From contig OX637399.1 in NCBI GenBank assembly GCA_951799425.1, forward strand, positions 13,880,501 through 13,944,500: DNA of 64,000 nt. The letters run 5' to 3'. A program made the translations under genes and the position numbers. This DNA comes from Ilex aquifolium (taxonomy: Eukaryota; Streptophyta; Magnoliopsida; Aquifoliales; Aquifoliaceae). This document shows, one piece after another, positions 9,451 through 20,726 of this stretch. Under the pieces are notes generated by a model. It saw only the letters and a list, made by a program, of their open reading frames with translations. It had not been told where the DNA came from and searched no databases. Each line of letters opens with the position of its first letter. Position 1 is the first letter of the stretch.

Positions 9451-11131
9451 TGATTAGTATAAAAACTTTGCATATTTTAAGTGCTAATCATCTAATGTTC
9501 AATTGTTTTGGGGGTTAATAGATTGGAGTTGTTGTATTATCGAGCTTAACGATGATTTTTGGTGTTTGCAGAAGAAGAGCGCCAAATGAGGCCTATTAAA
9601 GCATTCCCAAAGGAGTCGAGGCAAATGAGGATGAAAGAATGGCTAAAGAGTAGTTCAGGATTGAAGAAATCAGGAAAATCAGACAAAGCAGCAGGAGAGT
9701 ACCAGTACACAGTACCGGTACAGTTTGGCCACTGGAACAGAGTGTACCAGTACTCAGTACCGGTACGGTCCAGTCTCTGGAGTTCGGGGTACCGGTACTG
9801 CGTACCAGTACGGTTTGCTGTTCATGCCCCAAATTCTGTAACTCGAGCCAGCCGTTTTGAGGTTCCCACCAATTGACATCCCCTGGTCCCCTGACACGCC
9901 CACAATACTATTCACCCCCTGTTCACACTTTTGATTGGCTGTTGGAGGCTTGGGTGATCAATGAAGAGAGAGAAGATAGGAGGAGCTGGGTGTGCAGACA
10001 AACTCTGCACTCCCCTGTCCAGGTCATCCCTGCTGCACCCTACTGATGGGGGTCACTTCAGGGAGCTAGAGGACCACTCCAAGCACGGTTTTTGTGAGGC
10101 CAAGCTCTCCAATGATCAGCATTCTTCCAGAGCATTGAAGAGGATATAGAGAGATAAGCTCCAGGCAGAGAAGATGATGAATAGTAATTTTAGAGAGAGA
10201 AAGTTATGATTTTTGCATTTCTTCTACTGCATTGTCTTGTAATCAATGATATGAACCTTTAGAATTTCATTGAATGTCATTAATGCTATTTACCTTCATG
10301 TTTCTGGCTAGTTAATGCTCTTCTTAAGTTTCTACCATTAATGCTTCAAGTCTTTCATGGTCTTTGTTGTAAAAATGGGATTAAAATGCTTTCACTCTTA
10401 GCTTGTGTTTTATTGCATTTAGTGATTCTAGAACTTCATATTTGTGCAATGCATTCTATTTACATTGTCATTTTCATTTCAAGTATGAGTAGCTAAACTC
10501 TTTAGTTGGCAAGACCAAGGGGAATCTCCCTTTGGGTATACCATTTCAACTCCTTCTACTCCCTCCCTTTAGAGTCCAATGGTTCGGTTTGATTAGATTG
10601 AAGGTGGATGATTTGGAGAGTCTTTGATAATCCGTAGGCCTAGTCACGGTTTATGCTTAGATACCCTCCGACATCATCCTCGGCTTTCTATGAATCAATC
10701 GTTCATTCATACTCAATCGGAGGAGTGATTTGAGTTGAGATGGTATACCTATTGGAGTGACCTCTTGGAATTGCCAACACTTGCTTTCCCATTTCATTTT
10801 CATCAAAACACATTTCACCAAACAACTTTCCACCACAAGAATTTTTACACTTTCGTTTCCCCAAAATCGCTTTCAAATTGGTTTACTTCCTTCCCCGTGG
10901 AAACGACCTTGGAATACCACCAAGTAAAAGACGACCCACGAAAGTCTCCTTGCGATTGGGGAGCATTTTTGTGCATTCACATATCACATTTCCACCAACC
11001 TATTTCCTTTCCTATTGCCCTTTCTTTTGACACTATCCCAAGGGAGAGTGACACTCCCTTTCGTTCATACACTTTGACTGCTAAGGGATAGTATTTAAGG
11101 GGTTAGGAATAACACCGTTTTTGATCAATTA
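9451..11131 (+). repeat. 5' LTR of element B (1681 bp)
   Basis: It starts TGATTAGTATAAAAACTTTG and ends ...TTGATCAATTA; the 3' copy ends in the canonical CA, so the 5' end has C to T. A block of six 10-bp palindromes lies at 9699-9811. Three read GTACCGGTAC and three GTACCAGTAC, whereas all six are GTACCGGTAC in the 3' LTR. The downstream half (about 10500-11100) holds blocks conserved in the C, D, G and H LTRs, such as GGCCTAGTCACGGTTTATGC. ORFs here (for example 10735-11091) are not genes. Confidence 0.95.
9699..9811. repeat. Palindrome array GTACC(G/A)GTAC x6 in the 5' LTR of B
   Basis: Sites at 9699, 9712, 9744, 9757, 9789 and 9802, in three close pairs with starts 13 bp apart. The 1st, 3rd and 6th have CCAG in place of CCGG. 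The pairs are set about 45 bp apart within the upstream part of the LTR, about 250-360 bp from its start. Confidence 0.92.
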
Positions 11132-11134
11132 TTT

Positions 11135-11152
11135 TGGCGCCGTTGCCGGGGA
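11135..11152 (+). other. Primer-binding site of element B (tRNA-Asp type)
   Basis: TGGCGCCGTTGCCGGGGA is the complement of the 3' end of plant tRNA-Asp (...GGCAACGGCGCCA). It starts 3 nt after the LTR end. Confidence 0.93.
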
Positions 11153-11193
11153 AGGCAAGTGTCAAACCAAGGAGGTGATTTCCGAACAACGGA

Positions 11194-11231
11194 GGTAAGT
11201 CCCGTGATCTTCATCACGGGCTGAGGTACGT
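11194..11231 (+). other. Leader hairpin flanked by 5'-splice-site-like sequences (B)
   Basis: CCCGTGAT-CTTC-ATCACGGG at 11201-11220 forms a perfect 8-bp stem with a 4-nt loop. It lies 48 nt after the PBS. Directly before it is G|GTAAGT (GT at 11195) and directly after it GAG|GTACGT (GT at 11226), both close to the plant 5' splice consensus. The hairpin recurs in D, G and C with wobble-compatible changes. A role in packaging or splicing is inference. Confidence 0.7.
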
Positions 11232-11289
11232 TGTCTCGTGTACATATTCTTGTTTGTGTATAATTTCATTTGGATATATATCTTGTTTC

Positions 11290-13068
11290 ATGTGGGAAAG
11301 GGACAACTATCACCGATTAGTTAGACAAACCTTAGGTCCCAACATGAACATTGACCAAGACCCACCCGAGGATGCGGGTGACAATTTTGAAAATGTGGAT
11401 GTCAACCCAAACATGCAAGGGGGTGGAAACTTTGAGAATGTCGGTGCAAATCCAAATGCTCAAAGGGATGGGGGATTACCCGAACCTAGGATGCCTAACC
11501 CACGAATGCAATATCCCCCTCCCGATGCTTTTGATAATGAGGATGCTAACCCGAATATGCAAAGGGGTGGGGGATTGCAACCACCTAGGATGCCCAACCC
11601 ACGAGTGCAATTTCCCCCACCTAGGAATGAAGGGAACATCCAACTTGACCCTCCGGCAAGGACAATGCGGGAGTTCCTTCAACCAACCCGTAGTGCCACA
11701 CCATCATGCATCCTTCTTCCCGTCCAAGCTCATCTCTTTGTAATCAAACCATGGATGTTGCAACTACTCCCTAAATTTCATGGGATCGAGAATGAAAACC
11801 CGTATAGTCATATAAAGTTTTACGAGGAAATGGTTGCAACCTTTATCCCAAATTACAACATGGAAGAGATAGCGATGATGAAATTGTTCCCTTTTTCGTT
11901 GGATGGTAAGGCAAGAATTTGGTTTGATTCCATGGGGCCTCAGACCATGTTATCTTGGGACCATATAGTTTCATTTTTTTTAAAAAAAAATTTTCCGGTT
12001 CATAGAACCACTTCTTTGAAAAAAGAAATTCAAAACTTTTCTGAAAAACCTAATGAGCAATTCTATCAGTGTTGGGATCGCTACAAAGATTTGATTCAAT
12101 CCATACCACATCATGGTTTTAAATCGTGGCAATTGGTGAGTTTCTTCTACGAAGGAATCACACCAAACCATAGACAATTCATTGACATGATGTGCAATGG
12201 TGAATTCTTGAACAAAGACCCTGACGAGGCCCTCGACTACTTTGGTACCTTGGCTGAAAATGCACAATCTTGGGATGTTAGGGATCCAAATGATGTACCT
12301 AGGACATTGCCTGTGAGTAGTCAATCTCAGAGGGGAGGGACATATGACTTGAAAGACCGGGATAATCTACTTTCACAAATTTCCAAATTGTCTAGGAAAG
12401 TAGATAGCCTTGAAGTGGAAAGGAGACAAGAGGTGTCTCATGTGTCAAGAACCGTGGAGGCTTGTTCTATTTGTGGTGGTGTCGAGCATTCCACATCGGA
12501 GTGTCCGAGCATTCCGGCACTTAAAGAAGCATACCATGAACAAGTCAATGCCTTTAACCAACCAAGGCAATCATTTCCTTCAAATTCCAACACTTACAAT
12601 TCGGGGTATCGTGATCACCCTAATTTCAGTTGGAGAAATGAGAACCCCATCCCCTATGGTTCAAACACATACACATCTCCTACACCTCCCAAGCAAGGTC
12701 AGTACCAATCTCAATATCAAGGCCAGGGGCCAGCTTCTAGCTCCCAATACCCACGGTCCAATCCGCAAGGGTACCAATCCAATCCTCCCCCACAAAATTT
12801 CTCTCAAAGTCCAAATTCACAAAGTTTCTCCCAACAAGGCCCATCTAGTTCTTCCAGCTACCAACCACCTCATAAAAGGAGTTTGGAAGATGTGGTCCAC
12901 GCCTTCATTCAAAGCCAAACCACCTTCAATAAAGACATTTCGGCTCAACTCACAAAGATCACCAATCACATAGGCTTGTCTCAAAAAGAGAAAGGGAAAT
13001 TCCCCTCTCAACCCCAACAAAATCCCAAGGGCCAAAATGTGATTGAATCAGTTGAGCCCACCAGTTGA
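11290..13068 (+). pseudogene. gag: Gag of element B (truncated by a 13-bp duplication)
   Basis: I take the ATG at 11290, which matches the start of the intact copy in D (41852). The open frame also extends upstream to 11254. The N-terminal region is repetitive and Pro/Asn-rich (MPNPRMQYPPPDAF and MPNPRVQFPPP units). A retrotransposon gag domain follows (KFHGIENENPYSHIKFYEE to SWDVRDPND), then a CCHC knuckle CSICGGVEHSTSEC near 12460-12505 and a Gln/Ser-rich tail. It ends early because CAGTTGAGCCCAC is duplicated at about 13046-13071 relative to D, shifting the frame before protease. Confidence 0.85.
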
Positions 13069-13618
13069 GCCCACCCAAGAGAGTTGTGAGCACCTCAAGG
13101 CGGTCACCACTCTTCGTAGTGGCAAACAAATTGAAAATACCATAGTGCCAAAGGTTCCACCCAAGGCACCATTGCCAATAGAAGAGTCCATCGAGGGTGA
13201 GTCCATTGAGGGTGAGGCCAAGGAACGTGTGGCCGAAAAAGGTGAAATGAGTAAAGACAAAGAAAATGAGCAAATTGAAAATGAACATGTGATTGATGAT
13301 AGCTTGTGTTTTCCTCCTATGCCTGCCCCTTTCCCCCATCGTTTGAAGTCACCTGTCAAGGTGGCTAATTATTCTGATATTTTAGACATGTTTAAGCAGG
13401 TAAAAATCAATATCCCGCTCCTCGATGCCATCAAGCAAATACTGTCAAGTGCCAAAATTTTGAAAGATCTATGCACGGTAAAGCGGAGGCTAAATGTCCG
13501 GAAGAAGGCATTATTGACAGAACAAGTGAACTCCATTTTGAGGACCAACACTCCTCCCAAATTCAAAGATCCCGGTTGTCCAACAATTGCCATCACTATA
13601 GGAAATTGCCGGGTTTAA
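13043..13618 (+). pseudogene. gag: Gag C-terminus / start of protease of B
   Basis: This fragment continues gag in the next frame after the 13-bp duplication. It carries TTLRSGK, the acidic linker, FPHRLKSPVKVANYSDILDMFKQ and IPLLDAIKQI, the conserved block before protease. It ends at a TAA in GGGTTTAAC, where D reads GGGTTGAAC (Glu). The catalytic protease loop lies just beyond that stop. Confidence 0.8.
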
Positions 13619-13624
13619 CAAGCA

Positions 13625-14584
13625 TTGCTTGATCTGGGGGCAAGTGTCAATCTCTTTCCCTACTCCGTGTATCAACAACTCAAGCTTGAGGAGTTGAAAC
13701 CTACTTCAATCACACTTCAACTTGCGGATCGTAGCATCCGTACACCAAGGGGAGTAGTGGAAGATGTGTTGGTTCAAGTTGATAAGTTTTATTTTCTAGT
13801 CGATTTTATTGTATTGGACACTCATCCTGTTGCTAATCTTAGTTCCCAAATCCCCGTGATACTTGGGCGACCTTTCCTTGCTACATCTAATGCAATGATA
13901 AATTGCAGGAATGGTCTGATGAAATTGGCATTCGGGAACATGACAATGGAACTTAACGTCTTCAATTTGGCAAGGCAACCAGGGGATGACGAGGAGGCAA
14001 ATGAGGTCAATAGAATTGACACTTTGATTGAGGAGCACTTGGAGTTAGAAGGGATGTTGAAACTCAAGGAGGAAGAATTGGTTGAATTGGAGAAGTTGGA
14101 TGATCAAGAAAAGGTTGAAGAGTTGAAGGGGATGGAAAGGTGGATCCCCACATTTGAAGAGCTACCTAAACAAGAGAAGAAAATTTTTCCTTCGGATGAG
14201 GAAAATCCAAAATTGGAATTGAAGCCATTGCCCGCACATTTGAAATATGCTTATCTTGGCGATGAGGAGACCTTCCCGGTAGTCATTAGCTTTACCCTAA
14301 CCATGGAACAAGAAGAGAAGCTTTTGGGGGTATTGAGAAAGCATAAAGGAGCGATCGGGTGGACTATTGCAGATATCAAGGGAATAAGCCCTATAATTTG
14401 CACCCATTGCATCTATCTTGAGGAAGATGCTAAAACCTCCCGAAAACCTCAAAGGAGATTGAATCCGAGCATGAAAGAGGTAGTGAAGGATGAGGTGTTA
14501 AAGCTACTTGATGTGGGCATTATTTTTCCAATTGCGGATAGCAAATGGGTAAGCCCCACACAAGTCGTCCCAAAGAAATCTTGA
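13625..14584 (+). pseudogene. pol: Protease and start of RT of element B
   Basis: It begins at the protease active site (DLGASVNLFPYSVYQQL) and holds LADRSIRTPRGVVEDVLVQVD and [14 protein letters not shown] charged linker (ELEGMLKLKEEELVELEKL) and the first RT block (LNPSMKEVVKDEVLKLLDVGIIFPI, SPTQVVPKKS) follow. It ends at a TGA where D has GGA (Gly). The catalytic Asp-Leu-Gly-Ala-Ser is intact. Protease processes Gag-Pol in the particle. Confidence 0.85.
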
Positions 14585-14590
14585 GTCACA

Positions 14591-15367
14591 ATGATTGAAA
14601 ATGAGGAAAATGAACTCATACCTACAAGAGTCATTACCGGATGGAGAGTTTGCATCGACTACCGGAAGCTTAATGCTTGCACACGGAAAGATCATTTTCC
14701 AATGCCATTTCTCGATCAAGTCCTGGAAAGGGTAGCAGGGCACCTATTCTATTGTTTCCTAGACGGGTACTCTGGTTACAACCAAATTGAGATCGCATTG
14801 GAGGACCAAGAGAAGACTACCTTCACCTGCCCATATGGTACCTTTGCCTATCGCCGTATGCCATTCAGATTATGCAATGCCCCGGGGACCTTTCAACTGT
14901 GCATGATGGGGATTTTTAGCGATATGGTGGAGAAAATTTTGGAGGTCTTCATGGACGATTTTTCTGTGTTTGGTGATTCCTTTGATGGATGCTTAGAGAA
15001 CTTGGAGAGAGTATTGGAGAGGTGTGAAGAAAAGGATCTCGTGCTTAATTGGGAAAAGTGTCACTTTATGGTGACGGAAGGAATCGTGTTGGGCCACATA
15101 GTATCGGCAAGGGGCATTGAAGTTGACACATCCAAGGTGGAGGCCATCTCTAACCTTCCCACGCCGACAACCATCAAGGGAATCCGGTCATTTTTGGGCC
15201 ATGCAGGTTTTTATCGCCGATTTATTCAGAATTTTAGTGCATTGGCCCGACCCCTGACCAATTTACTGTCTAAGGAGATTCCCTTTGAGTGGTCGGATGA
15301 GTGTGAGGAATCGTTTAAAAAAACCAAAAATCATGCTTGTCACGCCTCCTATCATGCGACCACCTAA
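14591..15367 (+). pseudogene. pol: Reverse transcriptase core of element B
   Basis: It continues the RT after the stop at 14582-14584. Visible: TGWRVCIDYRKLNACTRKDHFPMP, FLDGYSGYNQI, CPYGTFAYRRMPFRLCNAPGTF, the catalytic VFMDDFSVFG (about 14946-14975) and the thumb/connection GFYRRFIQNFSALARPL. F-M-D-D is the usual Athila form of YxDD. It ends with a frameshift in an A-rich run near 15315-15330. Confidence 0.88.
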
Positions 15368-15831
15368 TTGGGATCTACCTTTCGAGCTCATGTGCGACGC
15401 GAGTGACTACGCGGTTGGCGCAGTGCTTGGTCAGAGGAAGGACAATCGACCGCATGTTACACATTACGCTAGCAAAACACTTAATGAGGCTCAAATGAAT
15501 TACACTACCACTGTGAAAGAATTGCTAGCCGTAGTGTTTGCTCTAGATAAATTCCGTTCATATATCATTGGTTCGCCTATTGTTGTCTTTACTGACCATT
15601 CTGCCTTGAAGTACTTGTTATCTAAGCAGGATGTGAAACCAAGACTCATTAGGTGGATCCTCCTCCTACAAGAATTTGACTTGACAATTAAAGACAAGAA
15701 AGGAGTTGAGAATGTTGTGGTGGATCACTTATCCCGGCTGGTGGTGCAGGAGACTAATGAGCATATTCCTATTCCCGACTCTTTTCCTGATGAACATTTA
15801 CTCTCAATCCATTCAGTTTGTCCTTGGTATG
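15285..15831 (+). pseudogene. pol: RNase H of element B, interrupted by C
   Basis: Frame-shifted relative to the RT. The catalytic series is [31 protein letters not shown] and [11 protein letters not shown], then [12 protein letters not shown]. The domain runs from about 15370 to 15740. Element C inserts at 15831/15832. The reading resumes without loss after C (22583: ADICNHLATG), showing that C is a clean insertion. RNase H removes the RNA strand during cDNA synthesis. Confidence 0.87.
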
Positions 15832-17694
15832 TGATTGATTGGTAATTACGTCGTTCCTAACCTCGTAACATCACCCTCACCCTCAATGTGTGTATGTGGC
15901 TTATAGTGATGGGGGAGTGTCACTCTCCCTCCGGATGATGCAAGAAGATAGGAAACAACAACAAAATGGATGTGAATGGAAATGTGATGAACAAAATAGA
16001 TGGAATGAGATGCGGTGTGCACAAAAATGCTCCCCAATCGAAAGGAGTCTTTTGTGGTCGTGTGTTTTACTTGGAAAATATTCCAAGGTCGTCTCCTCAG
16101 GGAAGGAAAGGGAGTTTTGTGAAAGTGATTTTGCAAAAGTGAAAAGAAAGTGTAAAATCTTGTATTTGAGTTTTGTGTTTGGTTTGTGAATGAAAATGCA
16201 AATAAAGCAAGTGTTGATTAACCACAAAGGTTCACTCCAATGGGAATGTCAAGCCAACTCAAAGCCTTCCTCCGATTGAGCATGAATGAACGATTGATTC
16301 GGGGGAAGCTAGGGACGAGATTGGTGAGTAATCTAAGCATAAACCGTGACTAGGCCTACGGAATATCAAAGGCTCACCAACTCATCCACTCTCAACCCCG
16401 TCAAACCGAACCATTTGACTCAAAAGGGAGGAAAGAAGAAGAGTTGAAATGGAATCCCCAAGAGGAATTTTCCCTTGGATTAACCAACTTAAATCCTAGC
16501 TAATCATACATAAAAATGAAAGACAAGCATAATGTAAAGACATATAATGAAGACATGAAGCATGAAAATTAACTTACAACAAGAAATCTAAAGCTATGAA
16601 GAGAAATATTCAAAACCCATTTTAAGCTAAAAATGAAGAACATGAAAGCATAACAATGGTGAAATGAAGAACATGTAAGTAAACTTGCAATAGACTTGAA
16701 AGGAATGAGATTAAAGACAATAGATTAAACTTAGAAGATCCTTACAAGAGATTACATGACAATGGAATGAAGAGAATGCAAAAATGTAAACTTTCGGCAC
16801 TATTCATTGTCTTCTTCATTGGAACTAAACTAAGCTTAGGTAGCCCCCCCAATACAAGCTTGTAATGTTGAATATATGGAGTGTATGCCTCTCATTTTCG
16901 TGCATGGTGGTCCCCCCTAGCTGTGTGAACGAGCTCCCATCAAGAGAGGGCTGAATGGATGGCTTTGACAGGCTAGGGAGAGAATAGCCTGGTAGCCCAC
17001 TTCCCTCCCCCTTCCTTCAATGTTCAAGCCTCAAAAGTCTTCCCCAAGGTGTAAGAGAGACATGGTTGTGTAAGGAAATGTTGGGGGAAACGTGGGAGAA
17101 TCGATGGTGGGACCCCCAAGCAAGTGGGGCTGAGTTGCAGGAGCATCGGGGCTGCTTCAGGGGAGCGTACCGGTACGCGTACCGGTACCCCGAACACCAG
17201 AAACTTCGGCGTACCGGTACGCGTACCGGTACCCTATTTTCTGCTCTGGACCATTTTTGGTAGAATCGGCATAACTTTTGATCCAACCGTTGGATTGAGC
17301 TGAAATTTTGACACAAAATATAAGACACCCAGATATACAACCTTCATGTTTTGCACTTTTTCAAATTCTGAGTAGATCATAGTCAAAATGGAGGAACTCC
17401 GAGGCAGTACTTCCAAACGATGTGGCTGCTGATGCCCTTGTTCCCAAGCACCAATGCCTTCTTGATTTCTTCACTTTTAAGCCTCCAATTCTTCATGTAT
17501 TGTGTCCATGCCTTCACCACACATCCATCAAGATTGCAATGTCCTAAAATCAATCATTTAAGCTATAAAAGGTTGCAACATCAAAATATCAACATTATAG
17601 TTCAAAACGGCTAACTTCTAAGCACTTATAAGCAAAAGTTGAGTTGAAATGCTTGCAATGAGGCCATGAAATATGCAAAATTACGCACTCATCA
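15832..17694 (-). repeat. 3' LTR of element C (1863 bp)
   Basis: On the minus strand it starts TGATGAGTGCGTAATTTTGC (17694) and ends ...AATCAATCA (15832). It holds four GTACCGGTAC sites at 17167-17232. Its downstream half is shared with the LTRs of B, D, G and H. ORFs here (such as 15890-16189) occur identically in the other LTR and follow from LTR sequence alone. Confidence 0.95.
17167..17232. repeat. GTACCGGTAC array x4 in the 3' LTR of C
   Basis: Sites at 17167, 17179, 17211 and 17223, in two pairs with starts 12 bp apart, joined as GTACCGGTAC-GC-GTACCGGTAC. In the partner LTR (22062-22115) three remain, at 22062, 22094 and 22106; one 12-bp unit is missing. Confidence 0.92.
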
Positions 17695-19787
17695 CACCCC
17701 CCAACTTAAGCTTTGCTAGTCCCTAGCAAAAAAAACGTAAAAAACAAGAAAAACAAAATAAACATATATTAATTCCGATATTGCATTTAGCACATGCAAC
17801 AAGCCTTTAAACCCCTAGGTGATCCCTAGTGGACGAGTTTTGTCTCGTGAAGGTTTCCAGTGAAGGTACCTACAAACTTCTTTTCATAGTATCCAATATT
17901 TAAAATATATTCCCTTATCTTAATTAGCACTGGGATGTCAAAACAACTTACTCTAAACACCCGAACTAAGCACACATGAGGCACATCATAGCTTTAAATG
18001 CTATTCTAGAGTATTCACCTACACATTTTCTTTCAAAACTCGTGTGTGTGTGAAATGAACATGTAATTTAAGCATTTACACAATGGAGTTCATATTCACT
18101 TTGGCTATCCAAATTAAGCTTCGATGCAAAAACTCACCAAGGGTGTTCTCTCACAATGAATCACGCTATGGTTATCTTGGCATGCTCTCCATGTGTATAT
18201 GTGAGATAGAATATTATGTTCAAAACAAAATATGCTCACATATAATCCAAAAATGAAGTATGCATAAAAATGAACACAACCTTGACATAATCTCATGAAA
18301 GGAATGCTAGGGCATTAGATAGCAAAATCAACTTCTCTTGTTCTTTTAAAAGTATGCATCCCCATGCTTCTCTAGATCATTTAGGACTTTCAAGGGTTGA
18401 AATGAGGCCTTGGGGTGATAATGAGGTAAGTGAAATGAAGGATATAGGATAACAAAGAGGGTTGTTCCGAGTGAATGACCTTTATTTCAAAAAGATCTCC
18501 CTTTTTATGGGATTTCTAGGCCAACACCATCACCACACTCTTTTTTTTCTTTTTTTTCTTTTCCTTAACATTTTCCTTTTTTCTATGATCGTTCTTTCTT
18601 CTTTCACCCCTTTCTCTTCCTTTTCTTGAGTTTTCATTCTTTTTTATTCAACCTTTAAACTCCACAACATCCATCCCTTTTGTTTGAATTTCCACACCAT
18701 ACTTCCTTCGCTTTAACGATCACTCAAATTTAGCTCTAGGAACAACCAAGGTAAGGTAAGTATTTATCATTTTGCATTGGCTTGGTCAAATGTATGGCAT
18801 AGAAACGAATTCAAGTAAGGCTCAATCATGGCACTAGGGATAAATTTTTCCAAGAAAAAGGCTAAGGCTCAAAGCATTCAAAAATGGCCTAAGATCATCT
18901 CTAGATAGGCATAGGGGAACATTGTACATATCAAGACAAAGTCAATTAACTACCCAAATGCACCTAACCCAAGCAAGCAAAATGAGATTATTGAACAAAT
19001 GTGGAGTTTGAAAAATTGTTCCTTGAGTAATTGTAAGTTCCCTCAAACAAGGATTGGCACTAAAGCTCACATGGGTTCTTACTCATCTCCACTATTCATG
19101 TCAAGCACTAAAATGTGAACTCAATCCGTAAATTGCCAAAATTACAAGTTCATGGTGCACTTATGGTTGAGTTAAAAAATAAACAAGTATGTGATACTCT
19201 TGACAATAGGATAAACTTCTATAATGTGCTCATGTATTCAAAGTTCATAATGAAGATCAAGCAATCACAAATTCCACAACAATTAGGATAGGGGAATATA
19301 GTTCAATATTAGAACCAAAATTTTCAAAATTTTCACATTTTCCATTATTCTATACAAAAAGTGGTGGAACATGTGAATGGTGCACCTCACCCCCCAACTT
19401 AAACCATGCATTGTCCTCAATGCACAAGGAATCATGCAATGAGAACAATGAAAGTAAAATGAGAAATGAGATACCCCCCTCTCTCTCTCTCTCTTTCTTT
19501 TTTTCTTTTTATATATATATATACACATTAAAAGGAAAACAACAAAGTTTGGTTACACCCCCCCAACTTAAACTCGGACATGATATTCAATAAGATTCGC
19601 TATGATGATGCTCAAAATGATATGAGTCCAAATTAGGAAGAGGTAAACAACTTCTACACTACAACATTATGAAAATAAAAATATAACAATATTCAACACT
19701 ATACTACAATGACAAGAAAAGGAAAATATGACAATTAAAAGAAATCTAACTACTATATACATGGAAATAAAACAACAAGGGCTCATG
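17695..19787 (-). other. 3' non-coding module of C with polypurine tracts
   Basis: No gene. Read on the minus strand it is homologous to 54945-56985 in G and to the 3' modules of B and D. Next to the LTR is the polypurine tract CTTAAGTTGGGGGGTG (about 17695-17710). Two more AAGTTGGGGGG tracts occur near 19385-19402 and 19558-19570. The first is preceded on the minus strand by the hairpin TGCATTGAGGACAATGCA. Simple repeats: CT and AT runs near 19480-19520 and T/C-rich sequence at 18540-18620. Confidence 0.7.
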
Positions 19788-20593
19788 TTAATCCGGATTC
19801 AATTCGGATATGAGCTTGCGCCCATGGATTTTTTTGGTTTTAAAATTTTTTTGTTGTATAAATGCCCTTCTTAAACCATCTATCCAAACATATAAAGGAT
19901 GTTGATTCAAAATTCTCAACCAAAAAGATGTGTAGGCAAGTTTATGCAATCCCAATAATGGAGTATACAATTTTTCTTTAAGAATTTCTACACTTGACTC
20001 CATCTCAATGCCCTCCCCAAATTGAAAAATGTGAATCTCAACACCACCATAGATGGAAAAATGACCTTGGGCTCATTAGCCTCTTGTGCGATAATAACTT
20101 CATTAAATTTTTCACAAACAAGAGTGGTAGGAGATTCAACATCACTATGCATTTCATTGGTCTGATCATCCTTAATACATTGACTATGCTCCAAATGTTG
20201 TCCTTCATCCATAGCAATTATAGCATTAGTCAATGTATCAAGTTGTTGGGTTATTTGGGCATTGAATTCCATTTGGTATTGCATAAAATCGCACAAAACA
20301 TTTTCCAATTCTTCTTCGGTTGAGTTCCCATATGTTGGATAGTGGGAGAATTCATTTGGTGGTGTGAGATTGGATGAAAAATCATGAGGTTCATTCTCCC
20401 AACCATAACTCGGATAACTCGGTGAAACATAATGGTTGGGGTAAAAGTTTTCGCATGCAAAGTCTTGAACCGGATCATTTATTTGGCACATACAAGAGAT
20501 GAGCCCATAGTCATCACAAATCTCACACACATTTTCATAATAAGGGGCATTTGATACATTTTCATAAACATTATAAGACATAACACAAAACAC
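19788..20593 (-). pseudogene. Zinc-knuckle ORF of element C (frameshifted)
   Basis: This is the same protein family as the ORF in G (53973-54944). 20593-19988 is open for 201 codons and 20003-19788 carries the C-terminal part in another frame, so one frameshift splits it near 20000. It starts MFCVMSYNVYENVSNA. C has a single degenerate knuckle, CEICDDYGLISCMC, in which the His is Leu, compared with three intact ones in G. The middle (FACENFYPNHY, YGWENEPHDFSS, LTNAIIAMDE) and the C-terminus (KKIHGRKLISEL) are well conserved. I do not recognise a function; RNA binding is inferred from G. Confidence 0.7.
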
Positions 20594-20635
20594 AAATTAA
20601 AACAAACTATTTACAAGTTAGACGACATACCTTGG

Positions 20636-20655
20636 CCCGTGATGAAAATCACAAG
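20636..20655 (-). other. Leader hairpin of element C
   Basis: On the minus strand CTTGTGAT-TTTC-ATCACGGG: an 8-bp stem in which two positions are U-G wobble pairs relative to B and D. GGTAAGT lies directly before it, as in B and G. Confidence 0.65.
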
Positions 20656-20705
20656 ACTTACCTTATGTCGTCCCAAAATCACCTCTTGAACTCGACGCTT
20701 AACCT

Positions 20706-20723
20706 TCCCCGGCAACGGCGCCA
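20706..20723 (-). other. Primer-binding site of element C (tRNA-Asp type)
   Basis: Minus-strand TGGCGCCGTTGCCGGGGA, identical to those of B, D and G, 3 nt from the LTR end at 20727. Confidence 0.92.
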
Positions 20724-20726
20724 AAA

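Noticed and set aside
10735-11091. ORF of about 118 codons in the LTR of B, repeated at 29119-29475 and partly in D
   Set aside because: It is conserved because the LTR is conserved; the same region in D, C and G is not kept in frame, and codons look like simple LTR sequence.
15846-16227. ORFs on both strands at the left end of element C
   Set aside because: They lie wholly within the LTR and recur at 20741-21122.
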